64,000 nt of DNA. Origin: Eleginops maclovinus (Eukaryota; Chordata; Actinopteri; Perciformes; Eleginopidae). This document shows positions 28,894 through 41,600 of this stretch, one piece after another. Location of the stretch: assembly GCF_036324505.1 (NCBI RefSeq), contig NC_086368.1:10481421-10545420 (forward strand), in the 5' to 3' direction. The position numbers were made by a program, and so were the translations under genes. A model generated the notes under the pieces. It was given only the letters and a program-made list of their open reading frames with translations, ran no database searches and was not told where the DNA came from. The stretch's first letter is position 1; every line of letters starts with the position of its first letter.

Positions 28894-30342
28894 GTATGTT
28901 AAGGGCTGCTTCCTATAAAGCATTATTTGAAATACCTCCAACCATGTTATACTAAATGTTTTCACTTTCTTAGGATGAAAACCTCTAGAGTTATTTTTTT
29001 CTGAAATCCTGTCCTATTGTGCCACCATGGCAAAGTAGAGAAATCGACTTATCCTGAAGACTTTTAAAATCATGGGTTTCTCAACCTACACATTTTTTTA
29101 TACAATTTCCTGGTGATCATAAGCCCGTCATTTATTTCATCAATGCAATTTTCCTCGAGATGTTTTCAACATTTCAGTGCAAAGAGAATGATTTATCCAA
29201 ATGGTGCTTTGCTATTTGTTGGGAGTCTGTACTGCTATTTAGTGAAACCATCCAGACATAATGGGCCACATTTGCCTTGCCAAAAATAAATTGAAACCCT
29301 CGGCTGCACTGCTAAACAATTTAAAAGACAGACAAAGTTGGGATAGGCAATGTGACCCTAAACTTAAATCGTAATACATTTCAAAACAGAACATCGCTCT
29401 GACTCTCCATGGGTATCTATGCCATTTCCTGCACCTTCTCTTTTAATTCAATGACACATGGGTTGGTGTTACCTTCGGGGAAATGTGTTTTCACCATTGT
29501 GTTCAAACAATTTCGCTTACGACGGGGATCATATCTTCACATGGCTTATTTTAGCATTACATAGTCATATGCTAACTGGTTTAGCATACAGAGGCATGTT
29601 ACCATTTGTTTGAATCTTTTCTTTACTTCAACAAAAGATGTTGCATATTTATGATGGAAAAGTCTCCACTGGAGTGCCACAATATACTACTTACCCTGGG
29701 ACAAAAATGTTATCTCATGAAAATAGTTTTCTGGCTCGGTTGGCTTTTTTCTCAACACATTGCCTTGCATCTTTAGCTGTATAAAGCCAGACCACAATTT
29801 TCACATCCCGGCATAGGTATCATTTGGAAGGATGTCCATTGCATTTCCGAATTTGCGTCGCGGATTTACATTTGCGCTTATTATAAACTGCATAAATCGC
29901 ACTCTGAAATTCCACTGCGGTCCTTTTCCATTATTGAATTCAAACTCTGTTATGCATTACGGTCCAGTGCAGCGTTACATCTTTATAATAGCCTGCTTCC
30001 GACTCAGAAACCAGAAACACGCGGGACACATTTTAAAAGTGTAATTTAAGGTTCCTGAAGGATTTGCGATTCAACCAGCTTGTTTCAATTTTGAAAATTG
30101 CTACATTTGAAAATGTATTTGCCACAGCATTTTCGTTGTCTGAACTTTATGATTTTTGATCTGCAACTTTTTGCTCTGCTAAAACTTTTCATCCCTCCAA
30201 GGAATTTTATCTCTTCTCTTAACTCACTGACATGTTTCAGGATTCTGGAGGACAATTTAAAGAAGCTTATTATCGAACCAATCAAACGTTTTCCAGCATT
30301 TGACACGCACGAAGAAACCAGCAAACCCTTTTGGATTGAGCC

Positions 30343-33300
30343 ATGTCTCGCCGAAGAAGCCGCAGCGCATCCCCAGGACGGTTTTCGCGCTCCTGCAGCA
30401 GTAATGACCCTAGAGATTTGGAGAGAAGGATTTTTGTTGGGAATTTGCCGACTTCTGACATGGAAAAGAAGGATTTGGAAGAACTGTTCAGCACATATGG
30501 GAAAGTAATCGGTCAGTAAAACACAATACAAGCTATAGGTTTAATTAACGATAATCATATTAATCATATCTAGCAACACTAAGCATCATGAGTGGTGTTT
30601 TCATGATAGGCAAGCCTGTAAATAATGATGTCCGTGTTGCTACTATTTTAAGATGATTAATGGGTAGTTACAGTATGTTTTTCCAAATGATCTTAAGTCT
30701 GTACCACTTAAAATGTTCCTCTTCCAGGCGTGTCCATGTTTCGCGGGTTTGGATTTGTACAATTTGAACGGGTTGAGGAAGCCGAAGCTGCAAAGGCGGC
30801 CCAAAAGGGTCGACTGTATAAAGGTTATAAAATAGGTAAGCCTTTACTGCAGTGGGTGTGATTTTTATTTTATTTATTTTTCTTCTTTCTGCCAAAGAGA
30901 ATAGATGTAAGGCAATCAAACCAATTTATTGGAACGTTATTTTTGTTTTGTTCTGTCTGTGAAAATCTTGATTGGGCATTACATGTTCAGTGTATTTCAC
31001 TTGGCAACAAAGAAGTAGCACATTTTCAGTTTTAACGATACACCTACAAATAATTAATTCATGCCAATTTTATTTTGAAAAGCTGCATGCCCATTTTCGA
31101 CAACGATAAAACTAGCGCCTTATAACGTGTTCTGTATGTAGGTGGTATAATTTGACCTACAACTCAACAAAATGAATATTTATCCTAGCCAATTTTTTAA
31201 ACTTTTTTTAATTTGTAGACGTGTTATATTATTGAATAACAACGCAAATAAACAAGTGCATTATTACATCCTGGCAAAGCCTTGATTTCTGAAAAATCTT
31301 TTGTGAATTTTCTTCAACATTTGAAATGTCTCGATCATGTGTTTTCGGAAGGTAACATTTCAAGTAGAAAATCTAATTTACTAAGGCTTTACCAAAGTAC
31401 CAGTATTTAAGTCAATGTTTTCGAGTTGTCCAACCCATTCCTGTTAACACAATATCTCAGAAGAAATGTATTCAAATCCGGCCCAAACATCCACTTGGAC
31501 TGAAAGATTAACTGGTTGGATTTTTGGTGGACTTAGGTCACTGTGATTCCTCAAAACGCATTTTTGGTCAAAACTCAAGAATTCATATGCCAATTGTGAA
31601 AATTTCACACAAATGTGTTAACAGGACTTGTCCAATTTCAATATTGACAGTCATGGGTCTTAATTGACTTTTGGTCTATACAATGCTTTGTAGTAGTTGG
31701 AAATGTTTGGATTAAACGAGTCAGAAACAATCAGTCTGGAATCAAATATTAGATTATTCATAATAAAGCATATAACCTGTGCAACAATTGCTGCTTTGAA
31801 ACAGAAAAAGTACAAATGCAAAAAGGAAAAAAGCGGCGTCAGATTTGATTGTTTTAGAATTTGAAATTCAAAGTAATAAATGAGGCCTCAAACTATTCTG
31901 TACAGCCTTGTCATTTCCGCGTTTAAGATTTGCTAGTGTTTAACACTTTTTTGAAGTAGTTGAAGCTTCATTTCTTGTTCATCTTAAAATTCAAATGGCA
32001 ACTTGATTTGCTGCATTTTGACGCGTTCAGTTTGGACTTTCCAACTTGGATGTTGGAGCTCATTTTTATGTGGATCGTGGAAGTGTTGAAGCGGCCTCTT
32101 CGTCCTGCGTGAAAACACAAGCTGATTAACATGTCACTGTTATGTTCAACGTTTGGATTGATTTATTTTCAGATGTAAATATGGCAGTGGAGCGACGGCA
32201 ACCTAAACCTCAATCCCAGCAGAGCCCTCCACGAAGGTAAAGTAACGCGAAATGGGTGTGAAGATCTACCATCACCTTAAAAAACAAAAAACGGCGTTAA
32301 AACTTTTTCCTCCACTGTCTTTACCTCCAGTGTTGAACTGCCTGTTAATGGAGGCTGTCGTACCATTAGCTTTGGGATGGGTCTTTGGACAGTAAATGGT
32401 TTCACTTACAACTTCCAGATGTGTTGAAATAAAGCAAATGGCCATCTGAATGTACTGAAAAAAAGTGTCTTTGTCTCAAAGATTCCTGGCTTTTCAGCAT
32501 TTGTGTTCTTTTAGTTGTGCATTTCATCTTAGACCTCGAATATGCAACTTTTAAACGAAAAAAACCACAATGCTAGTTTCACCTTGCCCTGCGTCTATGA
32601 CACAGGGCAAGGTTTTCCTTTGATACATCCAGATTAGTCATCCAAAAAACATCATTCAAACTTTATTTAAGGGAGATGTGATTGTAGGGATGTGCGTTTA
32701 CACCCTGAAGATCACAGTCCAGGGCAAGTGGTGTTTAATGATTGGTTAATACAATGCAGTTGCATTGGCAACATGATTCCCCTTTGACATGCCATATATT
32801 CTCAAGGTAAACGTGGTTTAAAAAAACTTTGAAAGCCGTTTTCTCTTCAATTTCACAAATGTTGTGCTGAGCATCATGAAACTGAAAATAACTTTCATAT
32901 TGTGACCAAAACCGAATGTTGGAAGAAGGAAAAACTGAAGAAAAATGATCAGGATTTTGCTCAAGTCTAGAGCAGTTAATTGTGGAAGACTATAGTTAAT
33001 GCTGGTCCAACTATAAATACAGCAGAAGACCAGGCTTCCTTAACCTTCTCTTAATATGAAAGGTTCAAACTGCACTAACCATAGACTGTATATAAGATGG
33101 ACAGAGTGGCTCCATTCAGCTGTGTTCTATAGAATTGAAGCAACCGAGGCGACGAAAATTTGGAGCCAGTTCGAAGTACGCTTGCGCAGTAGAATCTGAA
33201 GCATGCGCAGTGAAGAGGAGGTCGCGATCAGACCCGCCCACTCATCGAGTGAAACACGCCCCTTATCGAGTGAAACACGCCCCCTTCTCCGTCCGTTCCC

Positions 33301-36300
33301 CACCACACACACAGGCCGAGTCCGACTCTCTGGGGCTAAACTGGCTGAAACTACAGTGCCCAGTTCGGTCTGGGTATTTGGATTTTCTCCGGTAAGTGTA
33401 ACGTAACGTAACAGATTGCCAACTAGATCGCTATTCCTGGCACAATGTCAAATAAGATACATAAATAATAACAATAATAACCATCCTTCTACCTAATGTC
33501 ACTAAGAATAATGTTATTTGTTAATTTCACCTCATGTATTTCACAGAGCACGTCAAACACCCTCATCGCAAAGCCAGCTGTGACAGCTGTCATTAAATAT
33601 TCAGCCTAGAATATTTAAACGTTAACGTTAACTTTTTTCTCATTAGAAATCTCGATGTTTCGAGCGTCTTCAACATACAAATCTATCTGTTTTTCGTTGG
33701 TATATGACCATAATCCTTTCAAGGATGTCCGAAAATCTATAGATTACTGTCAAATTAAGTTAACTTTCTAACGTTAGCGGCTAAGCTATCGCTACCGTCA
33801 TTTTAATGAGTTCTCGAGTTTCTCGGGAAAAAGAAAAATGGTGTGATGTGAAGCACCTTGAAAGCTATTTTTTCGAATAAAAAGTTGTGGATGCAAAATT
33901 TGTTTTAGGTGAGAAAAGTGACATAGAAAGTTGGTTACTTGCCCATTGAAAATACATGGGAATGGGCGGAGCTACGCATTGTACTGCAGCCAGCCACCAG
34001 GGGGCTCTGGACTAGCGCTTGCTTCACTTTTAACGGACGAACCTCTGTCCATCAATATATACAGTTTATGGCACTAACCATGACCACTTGGAGAAACTGT
34101 ATCAAAGTCTCAGCTTTCTTTTTCTACGGTTTGCTTCGAAAAAGCTTTTGGACAGTTGGACTGTTCCATGCAATCAAGAATAAACTCCTTCTAGAAATGT
34201 ATGGAAACATTTCAAAGCTGAGATTAATGACTTTTCAAAGAAATGTCTAGCACATTTTTCCTTAGCATTTGTTACCCAGTACTGGCAGCATGAGAAAGTG
34301 TTTCACTGGAGAGCAAATCATCTCAAGCAAATTGTGCTTAAGTGCAAAATAAACCGCCGAGGTTCGTTTGCACTTTCAAAAGCTGGACTTATGGTCAATG
34401 AAACTCAAGCGGTCGTCGTCTCGGTTTGGTTGCGTGCACGTCTCGATGGACATTTTCAAAAATCCTTGTCGAACAGACATTTATCGGAACTGCCTCCTGG
34501 ATTGAATTTGTTGTAGTTCCCTTTGGGACCACGTAGCAGCTTCCTCTTTGTGCTTCTGTTTTGTACAAATTAAACGATACCAACTATAGGTCGGGACAGA
34601 AGTCACACTTTGCAGAATTTCATAGGCAGCCTAAACTCAAGCGGGCCCTGCACTAACTGCAATCTTTTCTGTCAGGGCCCCGTACAGCAGCTATGGGGAC
34701 AGCAAAGAGCCCCGGCCTCGCTCACGCTCACCTGTTTATGCGCGTGAGCCTCGGGAAAGTCGTGAGGGACGAGAGCCTCGGGAGAGCCGCGAAGGACGTG
34801 AGCCTCGGGAGAGCCGTGAAGTGAGGGACCCAGTGAGGGACCCAGGGCGGGGCCACTCTCGAGACCATGATTACCGGTACCGTACCTCAGAGAGCAGAGA
34901 CAAGGACCCTCGAGATCCTGCTTACAGGTGACTGCTGAGCCCATTAGTTTGAAATCCAGCTTTTGCATCTTTGTCTGACCTTGAAATGTCTCCGTGCAGC
35001 AGAGAGGAATATGACCGCTTCTACCGCAGTGGCAGTAGTGCAGAAGAGTTTTACCGGAGGAAGGAAGAACCCTTCAGGGACCCGTACAGAGACCCCTGGA
35101 ACGGGCGCCGCGAGTCAGAGGGTAAGAGGGTGAACTTGCCAAATGTTTTTTTTATTTACTCATACTTAATGAGGATGCATAATTACATTAGTTATCTGGA
35201 TTGACAAAAGTACATATTTTTCTTTCTAGGCTGCCTCAGATTTACCTGATTGTTTGTAAAAACGTGATGGATTCTTTCACTAACATCCTACTAACTGTGG
35301 TTATGGGTATCGTTTTGGATCCATTTTTCTAACTAGCGCCGTTGTCCAGATGCGAGATGCAGCTTGATTACCAAGCAGAAGGCCTCCACCAATCAGATTT
35401 GAAATACTATTCAGCTTTTCCATTTGGTGGTTACATTTTTTTTGAACAACTGCAGTAGTTAAACTAGGCTTTATTAGCATGGTTTTTCAGGTCCTTAAAA
35501 TTGTTTTCAACCCTTTTTTGAAAAATGTTCTGACTATACAGCCGCAGCGGTAGATGACCGTGCTCGACCAGAGGAGCGCCGGCGTAATGAGTTGTATCGC
35601 CAGTACTACGAAGAACTCCAGCGACGCTATGACACAGACCGCCCGGTCGACTGCTCCGTGATTGTCGTCAACAAAGCGCAAAAGTATGTCCGCTCTCTGC
35701 TCTCTACAGGAAATCTTGGATCAGAAACATCACGCTAGATTTGATTGAACTCAACTTTATTGCACAGAGTAGAAGTACTAGGATAATGAAATGAAGTAAG
35801 CATCGAACCAGAAGTGCAAAACTAGCAGTAAAGTGCAGTGTTATTCGTAGTATACTATAAATATCTCTATTTGTTCGACCAGTACATGGCATGCTTTTAT
35901 TTCATATCGTGTGTGTGTGTGTGTGTGTGTGTGTTTCTTTGTGTGTTATTGCTTGAAAATCTACTGTAGGGAGTATGCGGAGACGGTCGGGAGGAAAGTC
36001 CGTGATGTGGGCATGGTGGTGGATCTGATCTTCCTCAACACGGAAGTGTCGTTAACGCAGGCCCTGGAGGATGTCGGCCGAGCCCGCACTCCCTTTGCCA
36101 TCATCATTACCCAGCAGCACCAGGTGCACCGCTCCTGCACCGTCAACATCCTGTTTGGCACTCCGCAAGGTAACGCCACAGTATCCACCTCTTTGGGACT
36201 GAACACCTCTCCCTCTTTCAGATGCACTGTAAAGATTTGTTTAGTCACTGGTCATGTTACGGTATTTCCTTTTTTGCACATTAATTAAAAAAATGAAAGT

Positions 36301-38215
36301 TGTTATGCTCTTATTTTACAACTTCATTTCTCTAAATGTTTTTGTATGCGTGATACACAACATTCCCTGTATGTTTAAACCTGCTTGGTAACAAATCTGA
36401 TTCTGCTGGTTGATATTTCCATAGAGCATCGAAACATGCCAATGCAGGACGCCATGATGCTGGTTTCCCACAATTATGACACCTACAAAGTGGAAAACCG
36501 TGAAAAAGAACGAGAGGAGATCGCCAGAAAGGCTGCCAAGATGGCGGATGACGTGTTACTCAGGGAGCCTGACAGAGAGGGCCATCCCATCTCTGTGCTC
36601 ACCTCCATCACACTGCTGTCTGAGAACAGGTAGGTTTAATATTTTCAGACCAGAGACGTGGAGAAGGTAACACTAATGTAACTCTGTGATGCCTTTAGTT
36701 TCAATTTCCATCGTTCCAGGTTTTTGTTTTAAATGCATTTCTCAAAAATCCCCACACTTTGAGTAACTGTATTTCTCTGTGTGGTAGATTTGTCACCCCA
36801 GAGGAATTGGACAGTCTCATTGCCTACCTGAAGGACAAAAGAGGACGGCTGCTACGAAGCACTGCAGACCCTCTTGCAGGTAAGGGAAAATAATTCTCAC
36901 CTGCCAGGAAACCTGGCTGCTGTAATCATTCATCCTGGCCATGCTGGCTTTCAGTGTAAAGTGTTTCATCTAAATGATCATTCATGTAAACCTAAACATG
37001 TTTAGTATTTGAAATTGAACTCATGTTAGTTGGTCTCATAGTTGATGCTGAATGAGGCAAAAAAATCATGTTCAAAACTGGTTAAATAAATACATTTACA
37101 TGTACTGCTGTCGGTATAAAGTATTTGGTCAACTATTAAAAGGTTGTGCTGGTAAATACTTTGAAAGTCTAGGAATTTAATTTAAGTAGCTGGAAATTGC
37201 TTGAATTTTACAAAAAAACTGCTACAACCTTGTTATGAAATATTGAACAACTTTTTTTGTATCAAAATGTTCTCAGACTAGATCTGACTCTCACAGGCTC
37301 CACACACACCTGGACTCTAGGATTCTCTTACCCAATTCCACACATGTGTTCGCCCACTGACATTTGCATAAAGGTAGTCGGCCAATCAGGACCAGCCTCC
37401 TCGATTGCATGCAGACATTTGATGCAGGGTGATAGACCATCATACCTGTTTATACTGAGTACTCTGCACATTGTCCTGGTTAGCCGGGTGCTGTTGTGCA
37501 GACTTCAGTGGGCAACCGAATGCATTTTGACTGTAAAGGAGTGAGTGGGGGGCATTGTGCTGAGAGAAGTGTTCACCTTTATTATGGCTCCACCATCTTG
37601 GTCTGGAACCTGAAGCTCTCTGTGGAATGTTCCGGCAGAGCAGCAAACTCTAACTGCACTTCTCCCCTTCAAGCTACAGCTCCCGCAGCAGTACATCATG
37701 ACGTCCCCCCCTCAGCTGCAGGACTGCCTCCCCCATCACACTCCACCCACAACCCTCCACAGTCGGGCCACCTCAGCCTATCGGCTGCTTCCAGCGCCGC
37801 GCCAAACAGCAGCCACCAGCAGGAGCTGCAGGCCAAGATCCTCAGCCTGTTCAACAGTGGGCTGACTGCCAGCCAGCCCCCATCCGCCCCCCAGCCCAAG
37901 CCCTACGGCTCTCTCGGCCCTCCCCAGTCCATGAACCCAACACGTCCACCCATGCCCGGTCCAGCTCCAGCCCAGGGTTACGGCGCCCTACAGGGCCGAA
38001 TGCAGGTCCCTCTAGGTGGTCAGAGACCCCCCACCTCTGCTTCAGGTATTAATTTTGACAGCCCAAGCGTCCAGAAGGCGCTGGACACCCTCATTCAGAG
38101 CGGGCCGTCTCTCAACCACCTGGTGGGCAGCTCTGCCCCTCAGCAGCCGCCCCAGAGGTCAGCCCCAGGCATGAGCCAAGCCCCTCCCATGTCGATGTAC
38201 CCCCGACATTACTGA
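30343..38215 (+). CDS. ncoa5: Nuclear receptor coactivator 5, with N-terminal RRM
   Basis: Coding exons: 30343-30511, 30728-30835, 32173-32236, 34676-34927, 35000-35121, 35542-35683, 35970-36169, 36425-36629, 36788-36879, and 37674-38215 (or from 37680). They total 1896 nt, 631 aa. The start MSRRRSRSASPGRFSR is the first ATG of an exon opened at 30241. Residues about 27-97 form an RRM (RNP2 IFVGNL, RNP1 RGFGFVQF) resembling RALY/hnRNPC. Residues about 115-235 are Arg/Glu/Asp/Ser-rich with a tandem repeat. About 240-420 is the NCOA5 core (VDCSVIVVNK, SCTVNILFGTPQEHRNMP), described for the family as anticodon-binding-domain-like. The C-terminus has QELQAKILSLFNSG and SPSVQKALDTLIQSGP-like sequence. 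The mammalian protein is a nuclear cofactor of oestrogen receptors. The equivalent of its LxxLL box reads SITLL here. It faces slc12a5 tail to tail. Confidence 0.95.
33080..34070. mobile_element. Non-autonomous DNA transposon with perfect 8-bp TSD
   Basis: The left end catagactgtatataa and the right end atatacagtttatg are inverted relatives. The flanks gcactaac (33072-33079) and gcactaac (34071-34078) are identical. The interior is GC-richer at the left, with a direct repeat of cgagtgaaacacgcccc at about 33246 and 33266, and has no transposase. An 8-bp duplication fits hAT or P superfamilies. It sits in the ncoa5 intron before exon 34676-34927. Confidence 0.85.
34746..34826 (+). repeat. Coding 27-bp tandem repeat in ncoa5
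   Basis: Three units code for EPRESREGR, EPRESREGR and EPRESRE(V), each beginning gagcctcggga. The unit is 27 bp, so copy changes keep frame. It lies in the charged linker between the RRM and the core domain. Confidence 0.85.
35909..35934. repeat. (GT)n microsatellite
   Basis: Thirteen GT units shortly before the acceptor of ncoa5 exon 35970-36169. Confidence 0.95.
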
Positions 38216-38620
38216 GTGAATAACATACCCTGTGACGCATCAGACCCCCCCACTAACTCTATGCAGTGAATAACTGCTGTGTAAAGCTAGATCGTACGGT
38301 TGGATGTTTTGTAAAAGCTTTTAATCTTTTTATTCCGAGTGTTATGTTTAGTTACTAAAGTTTGAAGACTTGACGGGATTAGCTAATGATCTGTTTTATT
38401 AGTCAGATAATTATTCAGTTATAGTAAATGTGAGGTAAACTGAGGCATGTGTATCAGTTTATTTTGATGGACTCCTTTTGTTCTTTTCCAACCATGATGT
38501 GTTTTATAGTTTTGCACATATAGTGTTTGTTTTTTAATTTGTAACAGTTTCATTGTAAAAGAATGATTAAAAACTCGAGACACAATTGCTGTAATAAAAT
38601 GGTATTGGTTTATTGCATTT
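38216..38620 (+). terminator. ncoa5 3' UTR and candidate poly(A) signal
   Basis: After the TGA (38213-38215) there is no further exon. aataaa at 38593-38598 is the first canonical polyadenylation hexamer, giving a 3' UTR of about 0.4 kb. It is placed just before the convergent slc12a5 transcript end. Confidence 0.6.
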
Positions 38621-41600
38621 TGTGCTGACAAATCTATAAAATGGAACGGGTATCGCCAGAAGCCATAGATATAAGCATTTGAAATGTAAGATAAAACTAC
38701 TTTTTCCTCTTTTTTTATGTACCATGAAACACAATAGAGAATAATACATGTCGTCTTTAAATTTTAGAATATTTAACTTACACTGACACAAAAAAAAACA
38801 CCTCCACACTAACTGTATTTGATTTATTTACACGTAGCCCCCTCCCACCCCCGCCCCCAGCAGTTACATGTACACACACACACACACCCCCACAGAACTG
38901 AAAGGAACACACTACGCTTTACCATAAGACCAGGTACAGTATCAAGGAAGAGTAATGAACGCTTTTGAATTAAAAAATAAACTAAATTCATATTACTGAT
39001 ATCTCATACAGGTGTGTCTTTGTGTGTATGCTGTATATATCATCTATATCTACATCGTTACATTAGTCAAGCATCCATACAAAATGTTTCCCACAACTCC
39101 AGTGAATTGAAAACAAACCCGGACAGTGACAAAATTCATCTGCAGGGAGGTACTGGTTATTAAATACTATATTTTATATATATATATACTATATTTGTAA
39201 AAGGCCATAAAGTGTTAAAGGAAAATGTAAATAAACTCGATACCAATCATGTCTGTCAGATATATCAGAAGCCGGCTAACTTCATTAGCTTGTTCTGTTT
39301 TAATAATTGTTAAATGTATTTAATTAAAGTAGGTAAATGTATAGTTTTGGACAGGCTGCATTTTTCATCAAGTTGCTGATTTGCAGGCATCTCCTCTACT
39401 ACTTTGGCACTTTCTTAGTTTTACCCTTTTGAAACAATATGCTTTATCTAATAAACCTTTAATAATAAACAGTATTTACTTTGATAATTCACTGGAGCAC
39501 ACATTTGCACACCATCATTTATGTAGTTAACTGAAATATACTTTGGTACTCAGTTTATCTGCAGATAATATTTGACACAATGAGAAGACCTTGTCAACAA
39601 ATCCACCATAAAAAATAGAATCTTGTACTATAATAATAATATTGATAATATTCATCTTGGATACAATGATTGGCCTGTCCTAAGGAAAGAAAATCATACT
39701 ACTAGAAAGTAAAAGTTCCTAATGATAAAAACAAAATACTTTTATACTACAAACACCCAATATATGTTCAATACACCTTGTTCAGGATAATCGCATGCAT
39801 GCACTGAGATACACAACATAACTGGGACATGGCTCTGCCTGCAGCGCGCCGATGGCCACTCGAGTTTTCTCTTTAACTCCCAGAGAGGACAACTGTGTGA
39901 AATGCAATCAGGCACGTCTGTCTGAAAATACATTGAAGGGTTTTCGATCTTATCTCAGCTACAGACTGCGTGTGCCCTCTTTTCAAAACCTGGGACTTGT
40001 TGTGTTTTCTCTGTTGGTATCTTAAACAGGACAGCCTCCTCAACCCGGTAACAGATGTGTTTCAGAGCCCTTAATATCCATTTAAGGATGGAGACTGGGT
40101 AATGATCACCGGCAAGTTTGTCTCATGCTACAGTTGTGCAGGCGAAGGATCTGATCCAAGTCATGGATCAGCTGTGGGGAGAGGGGACGTGCTGGTTTTT
40201 GAAAGTAGACCATCAGGTGTTGTGCAAGCAGAGCCACTGCCAGAATTGGAAGCGCGAGTTTTATATTCTTTGATCATTTTTCAGAATTATACTGCAATCA
40301 CATTTAAAATACACAGCTGGGGTAGATCTAGTGGCTGGGATGGGGGAGGCCGGGGGGATATTTTGGGGCAGATGGGGTAAGGAGAAGGGAGGTGGTTGGG
40401 AGGGATTCTGGGAAGGCTCACTTCACAGATTGAGTGACAAGCACTATAAATGTAACAGTTACTATTATTCTTTTTTTTTAAAAAAGAAGTTTGGCAAGAG
40501 AAAGGAAAGAATGTGATGCATGCTAAAAATGCTCAAGAAAATGCTGACACGAGAAGATGTAAACAAAATCAGCAGGTAGTTTCTGGGCAGTTGCAGTTCA
40601 AAACTGCTGCAGGAGGATGGGCGTTAATCATATTTTATAGTCTGGGCTGTCAGACCTCCACGGCTGGCTGTAATACACTCGTGTGCCACCAGAGATCACT
40701 GTGGGACAATGGTCTGCTTTACTGCGCAGACCCCACCCCCACTCAGTGTAAAGTGCTTTTGCTGTCTCAGCCACACCAGAAAAACACTGTCGATCTTTAT
40801 TGTCTGTGAGACCTGGTGACAAACATTCTGATGAAATAAGTTACACCTCCAGTTGTAGAAAATAAATAACATAACACAATGAAAACCAATGTGAGAACAA
40901 TATTGCACATAATCATACAAAACTCTAAGACTTTGCCACAGTGATAGAACAGTGTACAACAAAAGACAACACTAGTCGGTTACAGTGTCTCTGACTGATA
41001 TATATTTACACAGGTGAGATGACCGTCTCTAAGGCCCATCCATTCGCAAACTCAAAAATCTCCTATTACGTTACATAAGACTATTGGAGCGAGATTGAAA
41101 TATAACAAGTAACAATATAGTGAACTCATACTTTTTCTTATTTTTTTGCAAAAGACTTGTTTTCAAGGTCTAGCGATGTCTCCGGATGAGTGGCAAACAC
41201 TCGAGAGTTCCCCCAAAAATCTGTAACTCAATGAGAACGTTTGGCGACCTTTTACCCCGCTCTGCACCTTGAACATAAGTCATCACTATAGAAACCACTA
41301 AAACAAATATTGCCACGTAGTACCATGCAAACAGCAATTATAAAACATTTATAATTCAATAAATAAATTCATTTCCAATAAACTTCTCCAATACACATCA
41401 GATATCTTTTCTTTTGAATAAATTTAAAAGGCTCAGTTGATGCAGGCAATGTTGTGGAGACAATCCCATAATAGCCGTGTTCTTCAAAAACTGGCGTGAA
41501 CGACTCCCTTTGTCAGAGTAAAGTGTGGCAAGAAAAGAACAGCTTCATGACTTGGCACCCTAAAATCTTTGAAAACTAGGAGTGGCTGCTTTCTTAAGTA

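Noticed and set aside
33135..33406. Two overlapping Arg/Ser/His-rich frames
   Set aside because: They lie wholly in the GC-rich part of a non-autonomous transposon and encode repeated motifs from a direct repeat.
37257..37673. Open frame extending upstream of the last ncoa5 exon
   Set aside because: The reading phase after exon 36788-36879 requires an acceptor near 37673, and the upstream peptide shows no NCOA5 similarity. It is intron.
40102..40809. Short plus-strand frames as a possible small gene between ncoa5 and slc12a5
   Set aside because: No domain, no splice or codon evidence, and low-complexity G-rich content.
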